64,000 nucleotides of DNA from the NCBI RefSeq assembly GCF_901709675.1, contig NC_051101.1, positions 6,778,501 through 6,842,500 on the forward strand. Direction: 5' to 3'. The translations under genes were made by a program, and so were the position numbers. The notes beneath the pieces were generated by a model. The model did not search any database. It saw only the letters and a program-made list of their open reading frames with translations, and had not been told where the DNA came from. Numbering within the stretch: the first letter of the stretch is position 1; each line of letters begins with the position of its first letter. Shown here piece by piece: positions 39,201-50,800 of this stretch. The stretch is from Syngnathus acus. Its lineage: Eukaryota; Chordata; Actinopteri; Syngnathiformes; Syngnathidae.

Positions 39201-40891
39201 TCAGTCAGGACGAGAAGCAAGGTTGAACTCTGCCAGTAATGCAATGTACATGCATGCTGCATTTGTTTCAGTTGGCACGCTTTCCTCCTTGACTGGTCTT
39301 TTGCAATACATGCAGTTTAATTAATGATATATTTTATTTGCTGTGTTCACATGCTTCAGCAAAACACTGTGACTTTTGTTTATAATAGTTATTTTGTTTA
39401 TAATAGTAATAGTTATTTTCTGAAAATAAGCCAGTAATTACACCAAGAATGCCACTTCATAAGATATGCACGTTTGAGCTTCTGGGATACATTTTAAAAC
39501 AATATGTTGTTGTGAAATATTCAACAATATTTTTACTCCATACGGAACATTTTTGACAGCAACAAAACAGCTAACACTTAAATTTTAGTTGGCAGTTTTT
39601 TCCCAGGTGTCTAACATGTCTGCTGTGCTTTCGTCATAACACCCCAAGCATTACAGCACACTCAACACCCTCTTTGTAAATCCCACTTAATTCAGCCTAT
39701 TTCCATTGGTGGTCCTATCACATGCAAACAGGCCTAAAGGTCAGTATATTTTAATTACCATGACAGCCAGAGGCAGCGCTAAGATGTTGTGGTGAGTCAA
39801 CGGGTGACTTGGGAAAGTTAAGTTCCAGAGACTGAAGTAAAGTTAACGACCCATAAAAATTGCATGAGGAATCACACAAAATTTCACGGATTTTAACCCT
39901 GATAAATTTTGAACTACACATTTCCGGAAGCACTCCAGAGTACTAAATGTTTGTATGCAAGCAACTGAAGTCAATCATAAATAAAATACCCTCTGCAATG
40001 ATTATCTTTTGGTACAGAGCAGCTCATGTTAATTAAAAGGTGTGGGTGTGCTTGTTTTGTTTAAAAGCTAAATTGCTGAAGCAGCATAAATTGCAACACG
40101 ATTCAAAGTGAAACAAAAATACAAACCAGTGCCAAAACCTCTAACCACAACTATTTACTATTAAGATTATTATTCGTAAACACCTCTTGAAAAGATCTCA
40201 TTGTACATGTACTAACATGTAACAACAACTTCACTAGCTGTTTTCTACGATTGAACTGAAGCGGTTTGTTTTTATTGTCAATGCCGCTTTTGTTGTGTTG
40301 GTTGCGTGAGCGTCGCATTTGAAAATCTATAAGTAGGTTTTATCTGACATGGTCAGAGTCTGGGTTAAACCGGAACCTAAGTGTGATAATGTGAACGCAC
40401 GGCTCCCTTGGAGATGGCGGTGCACAACACGTGCCTTCTTTGGAAGTCCTGATGATGACGACTTCTCAGAAACTGACGCTGGGGTGTGCAAGTGCGTGTG
40501 CTGCGGTCAAATGGCATTAGCTAACTGAGCTCAACTTGGAACACTGCATTTGCACGTTTTATTGCTACGGAAGTCGTGGTCTACTAGCACAGAAAGCTAG
40601 TTCTCCTTAGTCTTTCGAGAAAAGTGGGTGGGTTAAAAAATTCTCATTCACAAAAATAGAATAAATAGCCACGTGACTACAATTAGACGACTCGATCGCA
40701 GGTTTAAGTTAAAAAAAAAAAAAAAAAAAAAAAGCGAAGAACTGTCTTAGCTATACAATTAGCTCACTAGTCGTTTAATTAGCAAACGCGCGTCATCAAA
40801 ACACTAAAGGCCCAGTAAATACCGACAAACTTACGTTGTAAATGTTTTGCCATCCCCCGGAAAAATTAATGTCTTCAAATTCTTGCTCCAT
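36243..40891 (-). CDS. ptpn2: PTPN2 (TC-PTP), ER-anchored non-receptor tyrosine phosphatase (complete)
   Basis: A tyrosine phosphatase that dephosphorylates JAK/STAT proteins and receptor kinases. Exons in transcript order: 40891-40835, 39127-39037, 38830-38730, 38623-38525, 38249-38112, 37834-37625, 37293-37132, 36935-36748, 36432-36243; 1,236 bp, 411 aa (human 415-aa form). All introns are GT-AG. The catalytic parts are all present: [10 protein letters not shown] phosphotyrosine loop (about 61-70), [10 protein letters not shown] (177-186, general acid Asp179), [10 protein letters not shown] (Cys213) and the Q-loop [12 protein letters not shown] (Gln264). A proline-rich linker (PPNPPPRP) follows. 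The end has [28 protein letters not shown] and a hydrophobic tail anchor (about 388-409, [20 protein letters not shown]). It is closer to PTPN2 than PTPN1 by these C-terminal motifs and by synteny. Which teleost copy (a or b) cannot be told. It is divergent with SEH1L. Confidence 0.95.
40711..40733. repeat. Poly-A run in PTPN2 intron 1
   Basis: Twenty-three consecutive A residues on the plus strand, about 100 bp from exon 1 of PTPN2. Directly visible; no retroposon body recognised beside it. Confidence 0.9.
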
Positions 40892-42135
40892 TGTAATGTG
40901 GAGAGCGCCCCGGAGACTTTCTGGATGACTAAATGGTTGCGGCAGCCTTCACCAAGTTAGTCCTCTCTGGAAGCCATCGGAACAGTTCACAGTCGTGTGT
41001 AAGCGTGTGCGTGTGAGACCGTGGGGATCCCTGCGGGGAGTCTGTCTGTTTGTCTGTCTGTCCGTCTGTGACTGGTCCGCTACAACTGCACGCAGTCGCA
41101 GATGACGTTTGCTTGCCAGCTCTCCTCCGCCCCCTCGAGTCCAAGCTTTTTGCATATCGCTCTTGGAAACCACATTGTTTTTGCATGGCGTTGGAATAGT
41201 TTTAAATGTAGCTTTTTTCCCCCCCAATAAATAAACAAATGACAGTAAAATATAATTGAAAAAACATTGACAATTATAATGCAGCACATTTTAAGTTTTG
41301 TGTTCTAGCATATCTGGCAAGCTAATGATTGATGAAGCAGGGGTGGAATATGATGTGTTCAGCCATCTGCACTTTGAATTATGTATTTGTTTTTTCCCCC
41401 CATACTCGGTCAACTAGAAAGCCCATGGAGTTAATAAATATCTGAAGAACCATTGCAAGGTCCGATTGTCTGGTATAATTGTAATGAAGTGATCAATTGT
41501 ACCTTTTAGGGAAGGTATCTTGATAATAAGGAATAACCTGGGAACAAAAGTCAATGTGCCGCCGAATTTAACTCCATTACAGATCTATTTGGGTTTTTGA
41601 GGACAACATTAAATAAGAGGAGAGGGATAAAAGATGTATTCGATAAAAGAATAATAAAATGTAAGCTCTTGATTACAATTTTATTTTCTTGATTACAAAA
41701 TTTGTAGGCCTATTTTAAGTCACAATTTTGCCGCAGCAGTAACCACTGTAGGCCAATAGATGGCAATGATGCACTCAGTTTACACATAGCCGTTGTAGAG
41801 GAGAGGAAGAAGAAGTAGAAGAAGAAAAAGAAAACGAAGAACCCGATGATGATAGACCGAGCGAAATGCCGTCACTGTTCATATTTCCTATGTACCTTGA
41901 CATTATGGCTACATTATAAAGCTACGTAAAAACAGAGGCGCATTTTATACAATTTTTTTTCTCACACCCCTGATGAGACGCGTAAGCAAATTAGGTAAAT
42001 GCGCCTCGCTGTGGTCATTATGAGCCATCACATGGTCATTTTGAGTTGCCCGCCAACACACACCGTACTTACGTCATAACAAGCATGTTAGCCTGAGGAG
42101 TGTGTGTGTGTTACTTGTGACCTGTCCTAGCAAAC
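40892..42135. promoter_or_regulatory. Probable divergent promoter region, PTPN2 / SEH1L
   Basis: 1.24 kb separate the two start codons. The PTPN2-proximal part (40892-41130) is relatively GC-rich with a GTCT/GTCC simple patch at 41039-41067. The centre (41200-41700) is AT-rich and featureless. The SEH1L-proximal part holds CCAATAGATGGCAATGATGC (41753-41772), then a GAAGAAG purine tract (41804-41835), matching the motif in the CEP76/DYNC2I2 promoter. No TATA box is clear. The region may be two separate promoters rather than one shared one. Confidence 0.5.
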
Positions 42136-45100
42136 ATGTTTGTTGCACGCAGCATTGCAGCAGATCATAAAGATCTAATTCATGATGTATCGTATGATTT
42201 TCATGGCCGGAGAATGGCGACTTGTTCCAGTGACCAAAGTGTAAAAGTAAGTTAACTCGTGTTAGCCTAAGTAGCCTCACTTGACTAGCCTACCCACGTT
42301 CTGTAAACATTGCGCGAACTTCAACTTTGTTGCATTTGCTAATTCGTTAAAGGACGTGAGTAATGCATTTATTACCTACGAGTTTTTGCGTTTTAGTAAT
42401 GTGTGCTTTTGTCGGAAATATGAATTTGTCTCATGTAGCATACAAGCTAGGTCATGCTGCACACACCGAAACAGAGGATTCCCCCGATCGCCTGTAAAGA
42501 TTTGAATGTATCTCAAAATATAGTCGTGTTTGATATTGATGCCCTGGACTCAGAGACTGTGGCATAAGGGAAAATCATATTTGATTTAATTTCAGGTTTG
42601 GGATAAAAGTGAGAATGGAGAGTGGCACTGCACTGCCAGCTGGAAGGTATGAGCCCGCTCCAACTTTGGTGACAGCATTTCTACAGAAATGTACATGAAA
42701 ACTAAGCTTGACTAGCTAATTTATTTCTGCCTGCAGACTCATAGTGGATCAGTGTGGAGAGTGACCTGGGCTCATCCAGAATTTGGACAAGTTCTCGCTT
42801 CATGCTCCTTTGACAGGACAGCTGCTGTTTGGGAGGAGATTGTAGGAGAGTCAAATGACAAACAGAGAGTGCAGAGCCACTGGGTCAGTACAATTCCAGA
42901 AAAATTAACTCATTTAAATTAAACACTCTTTTCTGATCAAACTCATTTAAATTATCTTGTTTCAAAAGTCACTGAGTGACCTTTTTAGAACTTTTTGATC
43001 CAATATCCATCATAAGAGTAAATTTAATTTAACCACCCTAAGTATCAAGACAGTGAAATAATGTTTACACCCTTATCTTTGACACATGACCATCTTGTGC
43101 TGATCTCCTGTTATTTTCTTGCAGATAAAAAGAACCACACTTGTGGACAGTCGAACATCAGTGACTGATGTGAAATTTGCTCCCAAACACATGGGCCTTA
43201 TGCTGACCACATGTTCTGCGGATGGAGTGGTGAGGATCTATGAAGCTCCAGATGTCATGAACCTCAGTCAGTGGTCCCTGCAGCATGAAATCTCTTGCAA
43301 GCTCAGCTGCAGCTGCATTTCTTGGAACCCCTCCAGGTCAGAGTGATGTTTGATTCAAGGTTTAAAAGCATTGTGTATCAGTAATTACAATCTTCCATAT
43401 CTGAGTGTATGGTTGATGCCAGAGTCTCGGTTAGTGAACTTAAAAGCTCACCCTACAAGGTCTGCATAGATTGTTTTATACACTTCCAAAATTTTCGGGA
43501 TGGCCTTATCTGGGTTGTCTGTGCCTGATTCCAATCTGAGTGTGAGTCAGGTTATTGGGAAGTGCGACTCAGTGGAAATGTTACGGTTGGATTTTGAGAC
43601 CTTGACATTACGAGTCATTCCTTCAGATCGTTGATTGTTCAATTCAAACCACAGGAGGTTTTACTTTGAAGCCATTTTCGTCTTGCTGATTAGCTAAAAT
43701 ACGTTGATACAAAATTAAGATTGTTTACATGGTTTGTTCTTGCGATGTTCCATTTTTATCATGTTTATAGCAGTTAAAGTGACACGACAAGTTCCAGTGT
43801 TTAGGCCAAGTTGAACTGAGTTTGGGCCTTTTGAAATGTGACTATTGCACTATATCAAGTTAAATCGTCTGCATATTTTTCCAAACCAGCTCTAGGGCTC
43901 ACCCGCCAATGTTTGCCGTGGGAAGCGACGACAGCAACGTGACATATGGTGGCAAAGTTCAGATCTATGAATACAATGAAAACACAAGGTAAGGTTTCTT
44001 CCAGTGTTATGTGTCACATGTTTTCCAGTGTAAACAACACTTACTAAGTGCTAACTTAATTAACGTTACGTTTTGTACCTGCCATTGTGGGAAAGGAAAT
44101 ATGCCAAAGCAGAGTCTCTGATGACCATCACGGATGCAGTCCATGACATTGCATTTGCTCCAAATCTGGGACGATCTTTCCACGTCCTCGCTATTGCAAC
44201 AAAAGATGTCCGGATCTTTAAGCTTGTCCCTCTAAGGTGACTAATTCAGTGTTTTCTTTTGATTTTTTTTTTTTTTAAAGATGATGTTTTAATATGCGGG
44301 TCACAGATATGGATTGCAACATTACACCAAGTACTTGCATGTTGTGCTTCAAATTCGTTCAGGAAGGAAAGCACCTCTACAGGATCCACCAAGTTTGAGG
44401 TGCAGATTGTCGCCCAGTTTGACAACCACAACTCGCAAGTGTGGCGTGTGAGCTGGAACATCACCAGCACCTTGCTGGCCTCCTCTGGAGATGATGGCTG
44501 TGTGCGTCTATGGAAAGGTTCGTGCCCGCTGAGAGTGGCCCGCCTGCCTTTTCAATGCTGGCTACACTTCGCCCCAACCCTCATTGGTTTTAATATTTTT
44601 ATGATATCAAATTATTATTTTACGATCAAATGAAATACCTACCGCCATGTTGACAACTTTAAAACATTTTGAACATTTTGCTTTGGAAAATGTGTTGACT
44701 GGACTCTGTGTTACCAGTGTTAATTAACCTGATGTCCTTTCACAGCCAACTACATGGACAACTGGAAGTGCACGGGCATCTTGAAGGGAGACGGCAGCCC
44801 ACTGACTGGTTCATCTGGTCAGCCCACAGCCATGAGAACCGTGGTGGGCTCCTCTGCTCAGACCGCCCAGAATGCCCTAAATGGAATTTCCGCAGGAAGG
44901 TAGGTGGTGTGGTTTGCCTGACACCACTCACCCATCCCAACCTGAGCCGGCCTGAACTGACAACCCGGTATGCCTCGCACTGCCCGGGACTCTGACCGCT
45001 TCACTGGCAAACTCCCCGAGCCAAACTGCACTCATGCAAAGAGCTTGGCTTGCGCTTTCCGGCATACAGGTTGTTGGCATTCAATTTGTGCAACCATCTA

Positions 45101-46243
45101 CATCTTTTTTTTTTTTTTTTGGAAAAAATATATTTTTGTTTTGTTTTGTACTGATGCTTGTTAATAATCCCATGCTTTGATTTTGCAGTGTACCAGGGCT
45201 AACCACCATGCAATGTAAACCGAATAAACATGTTCATATAAGCTGTGGCTATTATTTCAAATACAAAGAAACATTTTCTAGCCTGAAGTAGTGTGTCACA
45301 GGGGAACATTCAAATGATACGTTTGATCAGCTATTGTCGCAATCTTTCAAAATTCAGATTGGAAATTAAAATACACATCCCCGAGCTACACTTGAGTTGT
45401 ATCCTTAAGCCAAACTCTACTGACATCTTGCCTTTCTGTAGTAGCAGTAGAAAATAAAGTAATGCATGTATATTTTGGATGAAAACAAAATGTTTAATAC
45501 TTGTTTTAAAATGTAAATAATGTCATGATGAATGTTCATCTCAGATCTATAGTCTCATGGTGTAGTATTTGGAACACACAGAACATATTTAAGTATCTGA
45601 TCCAACACACTCTTTGTCCTTATCGTGTATGTTTGCAGTTTCATAAAATTAATGTCTAACATTTAATGTCTAACAAAGTGCTTTAGTTTTGCAACCACTT
45701 TTGTAATATGAACACGGTTCCCCTCATTTTCTAATGGTGTGATTACAAACCATACAGACTGTTGCATGCTGAATGTATAAGGACTTTCCTGTCTAGTCTA
45801 CTAGAGCTTCTAGTCTCAGATGATAAAGTTCCACTTTGCTATTTGTGTCATTATGCATGGATATTTTGTGTCTATGAAGGCTTGAGTTTGTAGTTATTCT
45901 GGTCCAAAATGACAAGAAATAATGTGTATCTCTATATACCATAACTTCAGTCATTCTTCTGTCCCAGTATGTGATTTCATTTTCTTTTAATGCCATTTTC
46001 TACTTACTTCTCTTTGTCCATCTCCCATTCTTGTCTTTGTCGTCTCTCATTTGTTGTGACTTCAGGTATTTCTTTCCCCCTCTGGATCCTCCCATAGCCG
46101 GAACCAGACATGGTCACCTGCTGCCTCCCCCCTCACTCATAGAACACTGTGAATCTGAGCACAATCAGCCTCAGCAACAGTCTGTTTCACGCAGACTTTC
46201 CTCAAGATCACTGGTGTCCTTACCGGAGTCTGACGGACAATAA
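42136..46243 (+). CDS. seh1l: SEH1L, nucleoporin SEH1 (complete, long form)
   Basis: A seven-bladed WD40-type protein shared by the Nup107-160 nuclear pore subcomplex, where it pairs with NUP85, and by GATOR2, which regulates mTORC1; it also acts at kinetochores. Exons: 42136-42246, 42596-42646, 42737-42883, 43125-43336, 43890-43988, 44096-44236, 44363-44517, 44746-44899, 46066-46243; 1,248 bp, 415 aa (human long form 421 aa). The start [34 protein letters not shown] and the blades [71 protein letters not shown] and [22 protein letters not shown] are near-identical to vertebrate SEH1. The last exon encodes [22 protein letters not shown], the tail of the long human form. Reading through the exon 8 donor gives a stop at once (44901-44903) and a 357-aa short form. 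The exon 6 acceptor has a poor pyrimidine tract. Confidence 0.97.
44900..46065 (+). other. seh1l: SEH1L intron 8, alternative 3' end of the short isoform
   Basis: Retention of this intron changes the tail to ISAGR followed by TAG (44901-44903). An AATAAA at 45223-45228 lies 320 bp downstream and could end the short transcript. Human SEH1L likewise has a short form (360 aa, ending just after SAGR) and a long form. Alternative use is inferred from this parallel; the stop and hexamer are seen directly. Confidence 0.55.
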
Positions 46244-46364
46244 TGCTGCATATCAACTGTGAATTGGCTATAATTAATTCACAATATGATTGGAGAGGTG
46301 GGCCACACATTGGCTTCTATATGTATTTTTGTCCTTTATGTTTTTCACTGCATGTAAACATGAA

Positions 46365-46370
46365 AATAAA
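46365..46370 (+). promoter_or_regulatory. Candidate SEH1L long-form polyadenylation signal
   Basis: AATAAA 122 bp after the SEH1L long-form stop codon, followed by TGCTCTTTCATT, a U-rich downstream sequence. A plausible end for the long transcript. Confidence 0.5.
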
Positions 46371-46639
46371 TGCTCTTTCATTCACCATGCAACTGAATGC
46401 ATTCTATTCTGGTAGCATTGTGTTTCTCAAGAAGAGCTTCATTTCATTCCTGTAGGCTGCACTAGGTGCCATGGCCATAAATTGTTGCTGCTCACTTTGC
46501 AAGCAGCTGTCTTGACTTTTGCTTGCAGCTGCTTAGTAGAACCAACGATGTAATCGACTATCTTCTTGACAGAAGACAAAGTTTTGCTGAATTTTCAAGG
46601 CTTTGCTGTGTATACACGGAACAATAAGGTCCAGTTGAT

Positions 46640-47015
46640 TGACAACTAAATGAATAATTTGTCATCAGTGGTAAAAGTCGTGTGTGTAGTAGTCTGACTT
46701 CCGACATTCCTCGAATGCATCATACGTGACAAATTTGGTCTAATTATGAATACGGACGTTTCCGGTGATTATCCAATCAAATGATGATAATAACTTAAGT
46801 CCCACCCTGATGAGTATGACGTTCTGGCGGGCTTCCTGTGGAGTTCAGGCACTTTCAGCGCTCCAACTTGTTTTCGCGTAACAGACGTTTTGAAGTGGGG
46901 AAACTGCAGTGTATGGAAAAGTGGATTTTAGTTGTCGCTCACGATGGTCCTTCTCCAGAACCCAAACAGGAATTGAGATCGGACGCCCCGCTTACTCTAC
47001 GGACGCGATTGAACG
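46640..47015 (+). promoter_or_regulatory. Probable CEP192 promoter and non-coding first exon
   Basis: Between SEH1L and CEP192 there is a CCAAT box (46773-46777) and a CRE-like TGACGT (46817-46822), with no TATA box. The region 46830-47015 is GC-richer and ends in a possible splice donor (AACG|GTACTG, donor at 47016). An acceptor (TTTTCTAG) at 47796 would join it to the exon with the CEP192 start codon. This first exon would hold an upstream ATG (46913). The transcription start is inferred. Confidence 0.4.
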
Positions 47016-47409
47016 GTACTGTCAGTCTGAGTGTAACTAATGTGTTCAATTGTTATCACTGTAGTGTTTACTTTGATTAAATCTGGAGGGAGGGATAGAA
47101 TGCCGCAGTTCGGTTCAACATGATTAAAGTAAGTAATCCCTCGCTCATGTTTTCTGCAAATGAAAGCCACTTGTTGAGAGAAATGGTTCGTGAGCTCAAC
47201 TAACCAATTTGTTTTTAGCCAGGAGCTAGCGTTAGAGGTTAGCACTTTGCCTATATTGCTATTTAGTTGCTTAGTTCGGCCACATCAGTGAGCTTTGCGA
47301 ATACATCATCTATGCATTTTCAGCATTTAACGACTTTGCAAGGTTATGTCAATGCACTACTTCTTTACGACTTTACCATCATTATAAACACTACTCTGTA
47401 CAGTTAATT

Positions 47410-47738
47410 CACAGGTGTCAAACTCAAGGCCCGGGGGCTAGATACGGCCCGCCACATCATTTTATGTGGCCCGCGAAGACAAATTGTGCATCAAATTCGT
47501 GTGTCATTACTAGAATTGCAAATTGTCTTCACTTTTAGGAATATATATTTTTTCAAATATTTGACCAGTTTTTACTCATCTGACTTGAAAATGAGTTATT
47601 CGTCAGTTTGTTTTGTAGCTTTTACTGTATATAATATGAGGTGCTCATACATTTATTTGGGTTGACAGTCATAATGGCCCTCCGAAAAAAGCTATGACTA
47701 CAATGCTGCCCACAAAAAAACCGAGTTTGACACCCCTG
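47410..47738. mobile_element. hAT-type non-autonomous transposon (MITE-like)
   Basis: A 329-bp element in the presumed first intron of CEP192. Its ends are 16-bp inverted repeats, CACAGGTGTCAAACTC on the left and GAGTTTGACACCCCTG on the right (two mismatches when paired). The flanking 8-bp direct repeats are AGTTAATT (47402-47409) and AGTTGATT (47739-47746), one mismatch, the size expected of hAT transposition. The interior has GGCCCG/GGCCCTCC words typical of this abundant vertebrate family and encodes no transposase. Confidence 0.85.
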
Positions 47739-47864
47739 AGTTGATTGATAATTATTCCCTATTAAATAATAACCCTCCCTCATTAATGTTTTCTAGATAT
47801 TCCAGATGGTCTTGATTTGAGTTCTCAGGCAAAACGGGGACCACGACCCCGATTGTTCAAATAA

Positions 47865-50800
47865 ATGGCAGAGAGTTTTTACAAATTAGAGGATGAACCC
47901 TTCCCCAGTTTCCTTGGCAAGTCTTTGGACAGCACCAATGGCTGTTCGACTCTGGGAAATGTAACGCTGGGTTCAGGCCCCGGACTGCCTGTAGCTGCTT
48001 CTACAGTGGCTAAAATTAGACCTTCATCTGAGAACAGGTGGGAGCATACCTCTTTTTGGGACAGATGTCACCTGTAACTGCATCTTCTTCAGAACCATCA
48101 CTTCCTGTGCTGAGATGGCCAATATTTACCTACTCAGTTTAAATGTGCATTTAATAGTTAGAACTGATCTCGCTTTACATTCAAGACTATTGTCAATGAG
48201 GTTACTGTATTTTCTTGTTCTACAGAGATTGTGTTGCTGCTGCATACCTTGAGAAAAGTGAAAAGCTGCAGCATGCTAAACCACCATCATTTGAAGACAA
48301 GCAACCAAGGTTTTCCCTCAGCTTCAAGGATGACATGTGAGTAAAATTCTAACTATGTTTACGTCTACTGTGTTAAGGTTTTGTAATGGAGCATCGTGGT
48401 TCTAGTCTTGCTATATGCAAAATAAATTGCAACTCCTTTTTGAAGAAATGTGTGTGTCCTGCCACGCCGACATCTTTTTTTTTTTGCATTACTAGTGCGG
48501 GTAGGCTGCTGCTTTGCAATGTGCAACAAAATTATACAGCAGAGTGTAAAATGCATTTCTCATTGAGGGATGACAATTTAATTAATTGTCAAATTGCTTC
48601 TCCAGATTGAGGCCATGTTAAATGTTATTCCTACTTGCATCACTATTCCCAGATTTTCTTGTTGAATGTCTGCTCTTTTGATTGCATCACAGATCTACAT
48701 TTATGCTTTAGTTGCTTGAGTCAGTGGAGTAATTTTGTATATTTTTAAAATATTAAATGTGCTATCATTTGACTATTACTACTTATTTAGGGACAATGCA
48801 GATGACTTTCTCGCAGCACATCGTCTATCAAAAATGCTGGTTAACATTAAAATGGACGAAAGTGCATCCAGAAACCAAGGCTCCTTTATGGGTCTTCCCA
48901 CTCCGATGAGCTCAGTCCAGGGCAAGCACACAGAATTTCTGACAGGTAAGAATATCCCTGTTTATGCAGTTCCCCAAATAAATATTATTCACCTACTGTT
49001 AATTTACCACCAAAACCATAATTCTGTTTGCTTAATGAATAAAAATATGTTAACGTTTTGAATAACTGTATTCATTTGTGTTGAAGATGATTTGTCTTTT
49101 GCACAAGGCTAAACATGCTGTAATGTGAGTTTCATCTTTGCCAGATCTTTCAACAGGCCTCCTAACATTTGCTCAATTTGGACAAGTCGATTGTACAAAT
49201 ACAAAGGTATTTTTTTAATGTATTTCACTGAAATGTGAAGTGATTGATGGGCATAACTAGGTTTAATTGCAATTTTAATGGATGCTCGTGGACTATAACA
49301 GCAAGGTTTAATTCAAAGTGATTTGACCAAAATCATATTACAGGTTCCATCCCTGCAAGCTACTACAGAGAAAAAGAATGTGCCAAGTGAAGCAGTGGAC
49401 AGTGACCATTTCAGCGGCAGCAACTCCAGTTTTTTGGAAAATGAAAGGCTCATGTCTATAGACAGCATAGACAGTGACATTTCAGGTATGACTGATGCAT
49501 GTATTGTATGTTCCTATGAAGTAAATTGTTCATTGTTCTCCCAGCTAACGCATCCTATTTGTCTCAAAGCTTTTGTAATATTCTGATAAAATATATATCT
49601 ACATTTTTGAATCTGTGTATCCCCAGAGGATGACATTGATTTCAACAACTTGCCTGACGATGAGTTGGAGCTCTACTTTAAAAAACTAGTGCCTTCCATG
49701 CAAAGGGGCACAGTGGAGGGCCAAGAGCTCCCTGCCACGGTAAGTTTTAAACACTAAATCTAAGGCCTGCATTTATATGGTAGTGTACACCAACAGAATG
49801 TCAATAAAATATTCCTGTCACAAACAATGACACAGAATTTGTTCATTGGCGTCTGTTAGATGCTGCCTCGGTCTGATTTCCATTCCAATTCAAATTCTAT
49901 TAAGCCTGAACAACACAGACACCAGATCATTGACGACTACGATCAGGTGAGTATAAATACGCATTTGGCTTTTGACGTGCGTGTTTTTAATAGTACACAT
50001 TTGTTCCCTTTTTCCAGGACAACTTCCAGATGCCTGTTGTGCGTCTGGCTGCCACAGGAATGGACTCCTGTCCTGCCAGTGATGAGGACACTGAGGATGA
50101 GCTCGAGTCTGCCAGACGGACAAGCACTTCCTCTCGAACCAAGTTACTACCGAGCATCTCCAGGCAGTTGGTGAGAAATGGATTAGAAGTAGTATTAATG
50201 GAGCCAACCCATCACAATCTCACAAATGTTAGACTACTTTGTATCGTTTGAAATGATTTATGATATCCTTGCATGACTGTGTCTCTTTACAGGTTGGTGA
50301 AAGTAATCGTCCCAGTTTTAGGCCAGGTCTAGAAGGGGGAAGTTCGGATGATGAGTCGATAAGTAGCCGTGGTGGTCCATCTGTGTCTGGGATTGAACAC
50401 AGACGATCTGCCGAGGGACAAGTTATCAACCCTCCTGTCACAGGTTAGTTATTATGCATAATTTTTTTTTCAGATCAGGTTCGTCATATTGACACTGTTT
50501 TTAGGAATTGTATTTTTTATTTAAGAAAAATAAGTGAAATTCTAAATTATTGTACATTTGAAAGCTGTTTGAAATCATTGAGGGTTACTGTTACAACTTA
50601 AGGGGAGCAAATGATTTGAAAAAAATAATGTTAAGAATTAATATAAAATATATGTGTGTCAATTTATGGAATAACTGTATCAAATTGAAAACAAGATACA
50701 TTTTTGCACTTCTTCCCACTCCCTTTGAACATGTAAATAGCTCAACAGATCTATATCTGAACTTTTATTTATTTTTTCCCAAACCTTTAATCTTTTGAAT

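Noticed and set aside
36243-40891. PTPN1 instead of PTPN2
   Set aside because: The C-terminal [10 protein letters not shown] stretch and basic region are PTPN2-type, and the neighbours SEH1L and CEP192 flank PTPN2 in human.
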